Of a stretch of 64,000 nt of DNA, positions 1 through 12,062 are shown in pieces. The stretch is from Emergomyces orientalis (taxonomy: Eukaryota; Ascomycota; Eurotiomycetes; Onygenales; Ajellomycetaceae): the NCBI GenBank assembly GCA_002110485.1, contig MOWL01000074.1, positions 124,001 to 188,000 of the forward strand, written 5' to 3'. The stretch's first letter is position 1. Every line of letters starts with the position of its first letter. A program made the position numbers and the translations under genes. The notes under the pieces were generated by a model. That model had not been told where the DNA came from. It did no database searches and was given only the letters and a program-made list of their open reading frames with translations.

Positions 1-811
1 CGAGCCGATTAAAATATCCGGTCTTTGAGAAAGGAACATGTGGATTGTTGCTAGAGCGGTAGCGCGGATCTTTGGGCTAGGATTCGATGTGCATTGCATT
101 AGTCTTGGGAGAATAATGTTTAACGGTCGTTGGCCCTGGAAATCTTTATCTAGGAGTTTTTTATTATCCTCGCAGACCTTCGAAAGCGCTGACATCGCGG
201 CCTCCTGGGTTAAAATCGGCACGGATCCCGAAGAGTTCGAAACTAGGGAAAGAAGTTCGTCTAGCAAATTTGGCCATGCTAACAGACCACCTCGTGCGAC
301 GATTTCGGCAATTATGGAGCCGGCCGAATTGCGAATCTGGGGCGAAGGATCTTGAAGAACTGAGAGCGCAGAAGAGCGAATATATGCCAGGCTCTCGGGT
401 GTAACAGTACCATATGCGACCTTAAGTTTAGTTTTTAGGTTCAATGATGCTGCCACCCGAACGACATTATAAGTTTCAAGGTCGAACCCGATCTGAGGGG
501 GCGGTTGAGGGGTGCTAAATAGGTAGGTAAGATAATTTGCAAAATCCGGGGAGGTTGTAGCTTGCACCAGCATCTACGAAATAATAACCGTCAGCTAAAC
601 ATTCCTAAGAGGAGAGAAAAGGCTTGAAGTGCGCAATAGTTCTTAACAGATAGCGGAGCACCATTCGAGGTGGGGTATGACAAAGGGGGGAGGGGTTTCG
701 GAAACGCACCTGTTCAGCATGTTTTCGGGCAGAGCTATCGCTTCCGTTCAATGAATCATTTAGAAATCCAGCCAATTGCCTCAATGGTTCGTCCTGCGGT
801 TGCCACGCCAT
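1..811 (-). CDS. KAP104: Transportin / karyopherin beta-2 (Kap104), 5' part
   Basis: Nuclear import receptor of the importin-beta family; it carries PY-NLS cargo such as mRNA-binding proteins through the nuclear pore under Ran control. Two exons are visible: 811-710 (34 codons) and 573-1, which continues off the window. The 136-bp intron has a GTGCGT donor, a GCTGAC branch site and a TAG acceptor. The N-terminus MAWQPQDEPLRQLAGFL and the following HEAT-repeat helices (PDFANYLTYLF, then PSPQIRNSAGSIIAEI) are typical of fungal Kap104. About 225 of roughly 930 residues are seen. I chose the ATG at 811 because the family begins MAWQPQ; an upstream in-frame ATG at 844 would add 11 unlikely residues. 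The identification is firm; the 3' portion lies outside the window. Confidence 0.92.
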
Positions 812-3001
812 GGTGATAGAGATTCGTAAGGGTATCGCCAACACAGAATTAGGGGCAGCGCGGAGCTCTGGTGTAGTTTCAGTTTCACTGAACGATGCAA
901 ACCCACAAGCAGCTTCAGGCAGGGCGCCCCTATCGCCAATAGAGAATCTTCCGAATCACAACGCGACTCTTTGCTCTGGGTTTCCGGAGGTATTTAAATG
1001 TTCGTTGATGAGGGATGCGGTTGACTTCTAAAGCAAGACAATTTAGCGTGGATGGCGGGGTGCAGATATAGGCTTGGTGGAGGTGGAATTGAAATCTGCG
1101 AAAAGGGAATGACGTTGCGGACACCAACGTCAAAGACCGCAGATTTGATTTGCTAGAGAAAAGTCCCGCAACCCAGGCAGAAAATAGAGACGAAAGCGCG
1201 GGCAGGGTTGTCTGCAAGCGGGTGGAATTTTTGCGCGAGGATGTTCTTGTGGTGATAGCACCGTTGAGGGTTGGTGGTGGTGGGAATGTCCCAAAACGGC
1301 TAAGAGGGCGGTGGCGAGCGGCAGAATTATTGGCGTGACATAACCTCACCACACCACACTTTACATAGACGGGTAACCTGAACGAACGTCTTTTTTGCAC
1401 TTTGATTCCATATAAACCATTGACCATCCCGTTGAAATGGCTGGCAATGCCCCAGCAGTGTAGGATTATCAAATTTAATTTACTTCCCCAAATAATCCCC
1501 AGAAATTCGTTGGCCAGGCTATTTCCTTTGTATTTGGCTGGTGCCTCAGGTTGGTAACGAGTACATATTGATCACCACCACATTAAGCCACGGCATTGGG
1601 GCTGTGGGTTCATCTCCAGCCAAGGGCTATTTCCCTCAGTTTAAAGCGAAAATATAAGGGCTTGTGTGGATTATGGAAATATATACGGAACGTAAAATGG
1701 AACAAACGACGCTCTGAAGCCCGGTGTCGCGTGTTTGAAATATGCAATGCATGTCATGGTTGATCAGAAATCGGATCAACGTTGCCCCCCTTGATATAAA
1801 ATCGCTCATTTTTCGTATCGCATACGTTGCTGATTATTTAGGCCCGAGAAGGGAAACGAGAAAAATTGATCGCCATGTCCGAGCGAATAGATAGTCCACG
1901 AATCCAAGTACACAGGCCCCTGAAAATGTTTCCGCTGGAGCTGAACCAAGCTAGATGCATATTACTTTTATTCAGCTCGTGGACTAATGGCCCTTGGCTG
2001 TGTTCTACTTTCCTTCTAGAACATATTAAATTCACAATTGACTACGAAATAAGCGGCCCTAAATTGCCGATAAAGTCTGATCTGGTAATTGTTAGGTCCC
2101 AAGCCTTGGGTAATAATAGGAGACCAAGGCGCCCAATATGTTCCAGTTTTTCTGCAAATGAATCGCTTTTCTCCTGTCATGAAGAGTGGTCAATCTGCCA
2201 GATACGCATAAGTTTTATTTCACCAAATTTACCTCTTGCTCGAACATCTTAATTGAAGACAAGCTGCTGTTGCTTCCAAACACCTTCTTAAACGTTACAA
2301 ATGAGTTTTAGCTTCCAAGGCATCGCACGAAGCAGTGTCATCCTGAAGTAAAGTTCTCTGATGATACCCACTTGTGATAAATATACAATCAACTATACAG
2401 GATAGATCTATTGGGGACGGCTATCAACTCCGTCCCAGACTGCACGGAAACGTTCTGGCAGTCTGGACCGATATCGTGAAGGGTGTGGGATGTGGGAAAA
2501 TGCCAGTTCTGCATCGGTGAGCAAGGCTATTGAGTCCTGGAGATCTCCACGTCGAGTGTTCTTTAAAACTACCCATCTTCTTTTTAGGAAACCAGAGTTC
2601 ATCGATCCGACAGTTATGGGTTGGAAGTAGATGACTATATAGCTATCTATCCTCCCACGACGCATGCGACGTATTAAAACCGGGTAGGTTCGCAAACAAT
2701 CACTTCTTAGAGGCTAAACAGAATGTTTTGAATGTTACAAATATGAAACAGAATTTAATATTAATAATCCAACTTTCTTCCACAGTATATGTATAAGTGT
2801 ATATGAAGGGATGTCCAAACTATTACCACCTGGGTATCAACCTGTATGATGCAATGCATGTACGTAGCTCATCAACGAACAAAAATCAACGAAATCGCAA
2901 GATGCCACAAGTTCAACAAAACTACAATAAAAACAAAAGAGGAAATTCCCCATCTCATCTTCCATTGCCCAAAAGAGGCAAAGAAAGAAATCATGGAGCC
3001 C
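812..3001. other. Intergenic: Kap104 upstream / SAC gene downstream
   Basis: About 2.2 kb without a supportable gene. It should hold the Kap104 promoter on its left side and the 3' UTR of the SAC phosphatase on its right. Open frames here have no family-like sequence and no splice-compatible partners. Around 2,890-2,990 the plus strand has a short H-x4-C-like peptide recalling the C-terminus of non-LTR reverse transcriptases, but it is too short to call a relic. Confidence 0.5.
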
Positions 3002-6000
3002 TCACGCCCATACCAATTTTTTAATATCAAACACCAAATGCTCCAAATACCCCGTCCGCTTCTTCGCATCAGCCACCGAAATAATTTCCACCTCCTCAAC
3101 GATCGAATGCTTATCAACATGTCCCGAACCGCCGGTGCTGGTAGCGTCGCTTTCATCCAACGTGCCCCGCATAGTAGTGCGCTCAATCTCTTCACAGAGC
3201 GCACGCGCGGCGTCTTTTACGCTGACCTGCATATTGTCAAGGGCATATCTAGCGGTCATGTTGGTTTGCGGGAGAATTTTGAACGCCATGAAACGAGAGG
3301 CGGGGCGTTTACTGCCGCTGGGTTTAAATATCGAGGAGAAGTCCCATTCTGGACCTGCGGTTGAGGTATTGTCCGCAGAGGGTTCAGGGGAGGACGAGGA
3401 TTGTTGTGATATCTGCTCAAAGAGGCTTTGGAGGGAGCGCGTGTTTATACGCAGCGTATTTGTTGCGGCTGGTTGGTAAGTGATTACGACTCCGACGTTG
3501 TGTTTCGGGTCCATCTGGACGTCGGTGAGGGTGGAGGTGATGTACGTGCCATAGTTGATGCTGGTGATGGATCGAAGGTCAATGCGCTCAAAGGAAATCA
3601 CTTTGTCCGTATCCCAGTCGAAGCGACAGCAATAAACAGCTGCATTTGTCAATAAAAGGACGGACTGCTCGAATGGTAGTGAGCGTAGCGTATTCGGCTC
3701 GTGAGGGCTAGAAACCGTCCAGCCTCCCACGAGTTCTTCGGACTCGTCGCTGATCACAATTTGGTAGCTGGTGTCGATGGCGTGCTGCCGTACCTTCTCG
3801 ATAGATATCCCTGGGTCAGCAGACATAAGGTTCATCTCGAACTCGTCGAAAACACGGGTTGTGACGATCCCAAGTAGGTAGTCGATACAGGCTTGGGAGA
3901 AGTAATCATTGACTATATTGTTGAAGTAGCGCGATAGCGTAAGTCCTAGGTCGTTGAGGGCTCCGCGAACATCTCGTTTCCTCGTTCTGGTGTAATCGCC
4001 TTTGAGGGCAGCGGTTGAAGAGTACTGTTTAGAGATGGCATCCCCGTTATCGGCCCACAAAACGTTGAACCACTGCGTAGCTGTGCTAGTTCGTAGGTCG
4101 ATAGAGTAACCCTCGCTCTCGAGCTGCTTCTCCAATGCTCGTTGTCCAAACGCACACTGCGCAACACCAGTCCGATCTAAGCAGTCCATACAATTTGTCC
4201 TAACGATGCCGGCCTGGCTTTCCAACACCGTATTTTCCTGTATGACGGTGTTGCCAAATCGATCTAGTGTTCCCGAAATTGAATCAACGAGACGCTGGAC
4301 GTTCTCGAACTTCATTCCACGACACTCTGCGTGGAAGTCAAACCAGTCAAATCCAATTTTGGGTGAGTCTGCATTGTCACGTTTGTTATAGGTGTCCACA
4401 AAACTTTCGTATGTCTCTCCAATATTAACTTCGACACCGTGTTTATCTAGGAGACAGACGGCCTGAATTTCGCTATACCGCCTGCTGAGATCGCGGAAGT
4501 GCCGGGCAGATGACACTTGATTTGTTTCGATGGAATGGCGGAGAACAGGTATGGGTTTGAAGTAATAAGGAGATTGGGAGAAGTAAAGAGGCATTGATCC
4601 ACGAACTTGGAGCAGAGAGTACACCTTGTCCGAAGGGTTCCATGATGGCTTAGATAGGATTTGCTCGGTTTCAACAGAGTTTGCGACATTGCCTTCGTCG
4701 TCTACTCCTCTTCGAAGATATCGAAGTCCCGGACGCTTAACTGACCGGCGTGAAATTAACGTGAGAAGAAATGTGTCAGATTCACCCTCAGTTTCCGCAA
4801 TTGTAGCCTCGGCTGGTTTACTATCGGCTTCCACTTCTGGGATAATCTTGACACCTTGAGCGTCTGCAGACTTGGCGGACTTCTCAACGGTGAATTCCTT
4901 CTGCCCCACAAACCCTTGTATCAGGGGAAGGACGAATGAGTGATGTCCACTTTCGATAAAAGGGGTCATCAAATAACGATTCCAGAAATACTGTTGCCAA
5001 ATTAGTGAGGCTCGACAAGCAGTGAAAAGAGGAAAATGGTGCATACTAAGGGGTCTGCCATTCTATGTGGCGGTACTGGCGATGTTTGGGGATCGTGGAC
5101 ACCAAACTTTCTAGTGATGTCGTAATCATAAGAGTAATAAAAACTGTGTGAACTGAACATCATCTTCGTATAACGTAAAAATTTCGGCATTAGATCGTAC
5201 GTTGCCGTTCCTGTTACGGGTGTGTCTACTTCCTGAGGAGCAGAAGAAGCTTTCTGTCCTGTGGACGAAAGGTCATCGAGCTCTAGGATTTCATTTTTAT
5301 AGTCCCCGCTCTTTCTTCCTCTAACGGAACCTTCTGCAGCAGGGTCGATTATCTCTTCAAACCCCTTGCCTTGCATCCGCCTATTGTCATTCGCCCATTC
5401 ATTTTTGGAAAACCAGCGGGACGCGAACCTGCCGTACCGGCCTCGCTTTTCAATAACATCCTCAGCAATAGTGCTTTTTTTCCTACCCCTACTGTCCAGC
5501 GGAGGGTGTATTTCTCGGTCTGTTGAATCTGGGACTTCTAGCTCGACATCCTCACTACTGCGACCAATTGACAGATCGGTCTCACTCTCAGAAGAACGGG
5601 CTTCGTCATCATTGGCCCATCCGCCCTTGTTGGAAGAGAGTTGGGCTTGGGCTTGATTGATCGCCTTGGCTGCCTCAGCTTGGGAGGAAAGAGGAATGAT
5701 AGTTACACCTGTAATGACAAAAATAGGCTTTCCAAGGATCTGAGCCACCTGTTGGCGCTGGGTAATGGATATAAGGAATGAGAACGACGCGAGAGAGAGC
5801 AGACCTATCGGGTTATGGAAAGACTGTCAGGTTCCAAAAATCGATAGTATCCAGGATGAAGTTACATACCGATAACGCCATGAGACTCCAAGCAAACGTC
5901 ATTGGTGCTCGAGGCGGATGGCGGGGAATATATCCGGCGGGTTCTGTATTCAATCTGTACACCAGAAGATGGATTGCTAGTAGTATTGCGTTGCGATGCT

Positions 6001-6068
6001 GTGTAAGGTTGAAGGATAAGCCCATCCACAGCAGCAAAAATCAGCAGCTTCCTTGCCAGCCCCGGCAT
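3002..6068 (-). CDS. SAC-domain phosphoinositide phosphatase with hSac2 domain
   Basis: Predicted inositol-lipid phosphatase, 981 residues in three exons: 6068-5870, 5804-5047 and 4990-3002. Introns of 65 and 56 bp have GTATGT/GTATGC donors. The N-terminus MPGLARKLLIFAAVDGLIL is the usual start of this fungal family. The SAC domain spans roughly residues 250-700. Its catalytic CX5R(T) motif is intact, with Cys about 586 and Arg about 592 in NCMDCLDRTGV. After it comes an hSac2-type region (GGWTVSSPHEPNTLRSLPFE onward), as in INPP5F/Sac2, which points to PI4P or PI(4,5)P2 turnover on endosomal or secretory membranes rather than the ER-anchored yeast Sac1. No C-terminal membrane pair is visible, which also argues against Sac1. 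A low-complexity acidic/Ser insert occupies the middle of exon 2. Substrate is inferred, not shown. Confidence 0.9.
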
Positions 6069-7222
6069 TGTCTCGTAGTATTACTAGCAGGGTCGGACAT
6101 CTGACTCTTCATTATTGTATCAAGAAAGTTTTGACAGTAGCCCCAATTACGAAGTCAATTGCCCCGCGGTTTGATTAGGGTTGGGTTAGTCAGCTGATAC
6201 AACGAATGAGGAGATATACTAGCCCAAAACAGGTATAGTGGGAGCCGCAACTCTCGGCACCTCGGGAGCTTATCTCTTATCTGATCGGTGTCATCAGCGC
6301 TGTCAGTTTCCAAATATTCCAATGCGGATATCGCTCCATTTCTCATCTTCTTAAGACTGCCACGCTCATCAGCTGCCCTTGAACCTTCAGATACACTTAG
6401 GGGTTGTTCATATAATACTTGCGACAGTGGCTAGTTTACTATCCGTAACTCCCTTTCCCTGCGATGCCACTGTTCAATAAACTTAACACGTGGTTATGAA
6501 TGTCCTCAAGCCCAGATGGTTTAGGCTGTCCCAAGCACAGAGTAGAGAGAAAAGTCTACACTAGGAAAAGGCACTATGACCATGCTTTTTATTTGGAATT
6601 TATGATGGCCCTTGGTCCGCGTGAGATCCCAGTCGGTGAATACCCTCAAACATACTAATCTCCCGTCGTCCTACCAGGCTGCCTACTAAGCCCCATCCCA
6701 CCTGATACCCTCAAAAGATTTGGCGAGCGGGAGCATCTAGGAATGTGAAGGGCGATTAAAGGTATAATCAACTCCAGCGGATCAAATTGATGAGATAAAC
6801 CGATTTCTGTTTGTTAAAAGTTTACACAGCCCCCAATACTCTCATTCGTTTGAACAATACCTGCAATTGTCAAGTGAGCTATGAGAAGTTGAATGATGGA
6901 TGACATATATAAGGGATTTTATCACCACATATATACCTGTGGTTGCTCATCTCTTCCTGATTTTATTCATTATCTTCACCCCATCCCGTCCCCTCTTGAT
7001 CTAGAGTGATTCAGTGTTACACACTACCGCACTGTTAACTCAATTGAGACATGATACAACAGATTGTTTCCCATTAGTTGAATGTGTGTGGTGCATGGGT
7101 CTGTACACGTACATCTGCTCATACACAGAGAGAGCTCAGTAGTACGCATTCTTTTTCTGCAGAAAATCAGCAACATGCATATATATCAGCATTACATGCG
7201 CCTTCTCATGATCCCTCCTCAT

Positions 7223-7253
7223 GATATTTATATATATATATATATATATATAT
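7223..7253. repeat. (TA)n microsatellite
   Basis: Near-perfect alternating TA of about 30 bp in intergenic DNA. Likely length-variable between strains. Confidence 0.9.
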
Positions 7254-8030
7254 CTTGTCCCTATCCATGTTCTCAGGCCTTCAAAAAGAGCGAATCGAAC
7301 CTGCCTGCATATATCCTAACAAATCAAATAAGGGGGGGAAATGAAAGCGAGCAAGAAAAAGTGAAAGCGAAAGAAGCATAATGCAACCTCAGCTAAAATC
7401 TGACAAAATGGGGGAAATAGAATTACGTGGGCATGTACGCATGTACACGTATTGTGTACATTACAAGAATCGTAATGATAATTATTAGCTACCTTGGTAA
7501 GGAGCTAATAAACCCGAGATTAGCTGTGGCAACAGGAACAAAATGGGGGGGGGGAATAAATATTTGAACGAAATGGAGCGGAGCAGAAAGAAGAGAGGGA
7601 AGCGCCGAGAGAAAATATCTTAATAAGGGAGAGCAATATGGAAAAAAGAGGTTTCGTTCATAACAGCCTCCCTGTCATCGTCGCCAGTGTGAATTTGTTT
7701 CTTTTCATGTACCTATTTTGACTTTTCTCTTTTCAGAGCTAAATAAGTTTTGGTTATTTTTTTCCTTTCCTTTTCAACCACGAAGGTTGAAAAAGAAAAA
7801 AAGAAAGAAAACACACGAATACAAAATGAGTAAAGGCAAAGAGAGAGAGAAACAAGAAGCTCAGAGAAAAAAGAGATATAAACTGCAAGCACAGCCCACA
7901 CGGGATGGGGATAAATAAAAATGGATAAAAAGTAAGAAAAGAACACAAAAAAGAAAAACAAAGACGCCCTAATACTCCGGTTTTCTACAATGCATATGCG
8001 GCCAAAGGTAAGAGAGGGAGAGATTCGTTA

Positions 8031-8075
8031 CCTAGCTTAACCTAATATAACCTGACCTGGCCTAACCTAACCTGG
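8031..8075. repeat. Pentameric CCTRR minisatellite
   Basis: Nine consecutive 5-mers: CCTAG, CTTAA, CCTAA, TATAA, CCTGA, CCTGG, CCTAA, CCTAA, CCTGG. Seven start with CCT and keep a strict period of five. The minus strand reads TTAGG/CCAGG, superficially telomere-like but with period five rather than the fungal six. It lies about 370 bp past the NIPA stop codon. Confidence 0.75.
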
Positions 8076-8443
8076 ATGATCAATATGTCCGCCCAAACTC
8101 GACCGAAATGTAGGGAGAAAGAAAACAAAAGGAGATAACCCCGCATCATAGAATGTTGTTGCTGTTGCTTGATTGTCGAATCCGGCCCGACCCGTATGAC
8201 CATGATAAGGAAGGGAAAAAGGAATGGATCGTCACAATTGTACATATATTTTCGTGACCGTTTCCATTATATCATGGGCAAAACCCCTTTATATATCCGG
8301 GAGGGAGGAGGGAAAAAAATGTAGGTTCTAATTTTTTAGAGAAATGTGTTCCGAAACTGAGAAGGAGACGTGGAAAAAAAAAAAGAAAAAAAAAGAAAAA
8401 AAATATAATCGAGACGGGAAAATTTCCAAGTATTTTTTTTATC

Positions 8444-10151
8444 TCATGTCTCCGGATCCTTCGGCGTGATTGGCGGGTGAGCGGAGCCGTTGCGTTTCTG
8501 CGTCGAGTCCTCTTGATCATCATGGTCGCTCTCTTCCGTGAGTTCTTGTAGGCCAAAAGCGCCTGTTTCGACGTCGTAAGAACGAATTAGTCCTTCACGG
8601 TCACTCGGGCCTCCGTAATAGTGAAGACTCGATGAGCTCCGTCGATGTCGGTCGATACTTCTTCGATTTTGCAATGACCGGCGGGTCTGAATGGATGCAA
8701 TTCCATCGGTGGGGACACCATCCTCTTCATCGGTTTTTCCAGCCAGTGATTTACCATCGGGGTCAGTTCTGGAGAGGTTCAGGAGGTAAACTCCGGAAAA
8801 GATAACAAGGAAGCCGCAGAGGAGGGAGATGGTGTTGACACGGTCAGTCGTATTGAAGCCGTGGAAAAGGATGAAAGAGGCGCACAGCGTTGCGGTCGTA
8901 AAAGTGACATAATATAAAGGATTCACTCTACAGGAGAGGATCAGAACATGGGCTAACACAACATACAAAAAGCTATGCAAACTTACATCGAAGTTGAAAA
9001 TTGGCTTAATGCCTTATTGAAATAGTTCATCTGTGTCAGGATGCAGCATACTACTACAATAGCAAAGGCATACGTAGATGGGTGCGTGAACTGATTGTGA
9101 CCAGCCAGAGTCAGCTTCAGCGCAATCCCAAATGCTTTGACGGACATAACCGAAACTGAGCCGACGGTCGAGCAAATTGAAATGTAGATGAGTGGGTTTT
9201 TCTTCCCATATCTCGGGGCGACTCTATATATCATAACGGTTGAAAATATGGCAACCGTAACACAGTAAAGAAGAAAGCCTGTGCGGATACTTAGCTTCGT
9301 CGAATAATTTCATTTTTGCAAGAGAAGATACTAACCTGGTTGGATAGCATACTCTAAAATCTCGTCAACCGTTTCGATTTCTTCATCTGGAGGAGCATGG
9401 AGAACAATAATGACGGAGCCAAGTAATGACATTGCACAACCCATCTTCCCAAGTACTCCCAATCGTTCCCCTAGAAAATATGCCCCTAGCACAGCGCTGA
9501 ACGATATTAGTACCCAAAAATGCTCCGGGGTCCAAGCCAGGGACTTCATACCCTATAAGAACGCTGAGCGCCCCCAATGGCGTCACTAGGATCGCGGGCG
9601 CAAAGGCATAGGCTGCGAAATTCGCGATTTCTCCAAGAACCACTAATTTGTTTTACTCAAGCGTCAGTGCGATACCAATTGCTTGGCGATTGGATCGGGT
9701 GGAAAAGGGGGGTCCGTACATGTTATTATTCCGCCCCACCATATCGGGCTCTTCAAGTATGAAAATCCGTCTCCCTCAAAGCCATGCCTATTAGAAGCAT
9801 CCATTAGGCCCTATAGTACACAAATGTTAGATAAGAAACGAATGAATTTGAGCGCAATGCGTCTTAAAAATGCACCGGCCGGAAGTAGCTTCGCAGAACG
9901 GACCTTTTTAGTGATTACGAAACTACTGCCTATAGAGCAAGAACCGTGAGTACAAGTTTGATCACTAGCATAACTAAACACCATGGGACGGATGGTTTAT
10001 TTACCAATAGCCATAGTTGACACAATGGCAAGCGCCAGTCCGATATACCTATAGCCAGCGAGAACCTGGATGTTAGCCTTCGCAATTCCATTTACCATCC
10101 GCGGCCACATAAAACGGAACCGGATTGGGAGGCTAACTTGTCTGAAACCAT
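8444..10151 (-). CDS. NIPA-type magnesium transporter (DUF803), 8 exons
   Basis: Multi-pass membrane protein of the NIPA/DUF803 family, which moves Mg2+ across plasma or endosomal membranes. 400 residues are assembled from exons 10151-10138, 10048-10005, 9929-9904, 9810-9720, 9642-9552, 9496-9336, 9278-8987 and 8927-8444; every junction keeps frame. The first coding exon is only 14 nt; joined to exon 2 it gives MVSDKYIGLALAIVSTMAIG, the canonical first helix. The core GEIANFAAYAFAPAILVTPL, which spans part of TM2 and TM3, is nearly invariant in the family. About nine hydrophobic helices are followed by a Ser/Arg-rich, acidic cytoplasmic tail of about 120 residues. A start at an in-frame ATG at 10098 would avoid the first intron but give a poor N-terminus. 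Confidence 0.92.
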
Positions 10152-12062
10152 TATGATATAAATTCGGAGCCAGTCGCTCCCGCCACCTCGAGTACCTCAA
10201 TGCTAATGCCGATAAAACAACGCCGGGCGGAATACCACAATGTCCACCACAGCTTGATGCAAAAATGCGGAATGTATTATCGGTCGACTGGGATTTCCAA
10301 CTGTCCCCAGACTGTACAGAAATCGAGCCAGCAAGTTTCTGCAAGATTTGCGACGATTGGGTGTGGATCAGTGGGTGGGAGGACTTAATATATACAAATT
10401 GTATATTAAGGTTTAAAGGTGTGGGTATACAGAAACGAGTGGCAGATTTTCTCCAGGGAACGGAGGATTGGACGTAAACGGATAGCACGATGGCCGCCCC
10501 TTCGACAAGGCGAGGTTTGACGGGTCCGGGTGATTTGGATTTAAGATGCGATCGGACGGAGACTCGAGGGGGGATGGACGGCGGGGGAGGCCATACAGCA
10601 ATGTAATCCAAATGATGATGGCGGAGAGAGGTCTGGTCGTTAAGGATAGGGAGGATGAGGACAGGTCGCAACCCGACAGAGGGAAACTGACGCACGGGGC
10701 GCGCGAAGGCGGACGGGGAGTAGACAAGGTGGTAGAGTATCCTCAGCGGAGGGGGAATGAAGCCGAAAGCGTTCGTGATGAAGCAAGAAGAATGTTTGAT
10801 ATTAAGGCCAGGGTGGATGTTTCAGGCACACGGCGCTAAGCCCGGCTGGGCACATGCAGAGCCGCGTCATACGAGGTGGGTTGATTATGTAAGGGGCCTG
10901 GATTTTCATTCAACCAAACCATATATGTACGGAGTAGATATACTATCTAAGCGCGATCATCAGGCTGTTCATAGCTTGATAGACGGCACTTTGATATACG
11001 GTCATGGCAGGGTGAGTGCAATTTACTGCTCTTAACTACATGCCGTATATAAGTTACTGCTTTGTCCCACCCTCAAGCTAGAGAGCCCCTAAGGGAAAAG
11101 CATGAAACCCTACAGCCAAGAGTGGGACCCAGGAAAGCCTACTCCATACAGTGAGCCAAAATAGGGGTTCTTCGCGGATCTTATGAACCATTTCTGATAC
11201 CTACATGTATAGCTATTATTATTACATAGTTTCTCTTGACCAAGAACAATGCACCCGACGCACCTGGCATCCCCGTCTCGTTCTCTCTATATCACCCACT
11301 CTCCACTCCAAAAATGAAAAATAAAACCGCGAGGTCCGAGAAACAGAACCTGATCCTGAGGTGCTCCTGATTCCCGAGTCCCTGAGTCTCTAGGGCCTAG
11401 CTACTACTGGAGCGCATCAAACTAAGCATAGCCACACAGGCGAAAATGGTATGCACTGTGCATGGGAGTGTTCTTTGCCAGGTGGCCGCTCCGCTCGCTC
11501 GGCTCGGCTCGGCAAGCACATGACAGGAAGAAAAGAATAATGTTATGCTGCAGGTTATCACGGTGTTGTTCGCTCCTCTCAGACGATCATCGAGAGAGTT
11601 CATCCATTTCAACAATCCCACAAAACCAAGACCAGGTTTTAGCTCAGCCACACCGCCGCCCTTGCCCGGAAACGGGATAGTCCGATTCAGGCCACATGGT
11701 CTCACAGACTCATAAATGTAGCTTTCAGACACATTTTTTTTGCATACAGTTCATGTTGAGAAAGGGAATCATTACACGTAGCATCAACGTAACAAGAAAT
11801 CATTTTCTGTTTTTTTGAAGACATCCTATCTATTCCCCTTTTTTGTAAATTTAATTATTTCTTAGTTCCCACCAAAGAATCATAGAGCAAGGAATTGGGG
11901 CACGAGCGAGCAGGTAAACCGGTAGGTAATTGAAAAATTCACTGAAACTCATATATGGAATCGGGCAGAACACCGCAGGAAAAAAAGAAAAGAAAAAGGG
12001 GAGAAAGTAGAAATAAATATTCTAAACTGGGGAAGGAAAATTACAACCGTCAGCAAACTCAT
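10152..12062. other. Intergenic: NIPA upstream / RET2 downstream
   Basis: About 1.9 kb. The left part is the presumed NIPA promoter and 5' UTR. Near 11,480-11,515 there is a short GGCTC-type pentamer run. Open frames on both strands resemble nothing I know and lack splice partners. Confidence 0.45.

Larger units (their letters stand above)
6069..8443. other. Intergenic with simple repeats
   Basis: About 2.4 kb between the SAC gene start and the 3' end of the NIPA gene. It is AT-rich and contains a (TA)n tract near 7,223-7,253, A-rich and T-rich runs near 7,740-7,960, and a pentameric repeat at 8,031-8,075 (listed separately). I find no frame with recognisable protein, no tRNA-like B box and no splice-connected exons. 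Confidence 0.5.

Noticed and set aside
930..1472. 180-codon minus-strand open frame upstream of Kap104
   Set aside because: No family resemblance, odd composition, and it sits in the expected promoter and 5' UTR.
1866..2252. 128-codon plus-strand frame
   Set aside because: Begins without a supported start and looks like translated AT-rich spacer.
2408..2695. 95-codon minus-strand frame
   Set aside because: No recognisable motif, no splice partners, lies in the spacer after the SAC gene.
2846..3000. Plus-strand peptide with an HLIFHCP-like motif recalling the C-terminus of non-LTR reverse transcriptases
   Set aside because: Only about 20 residues, no upstream reverse-transcriptase or endonuclease blocks and no second Cys pair; chance is likely.
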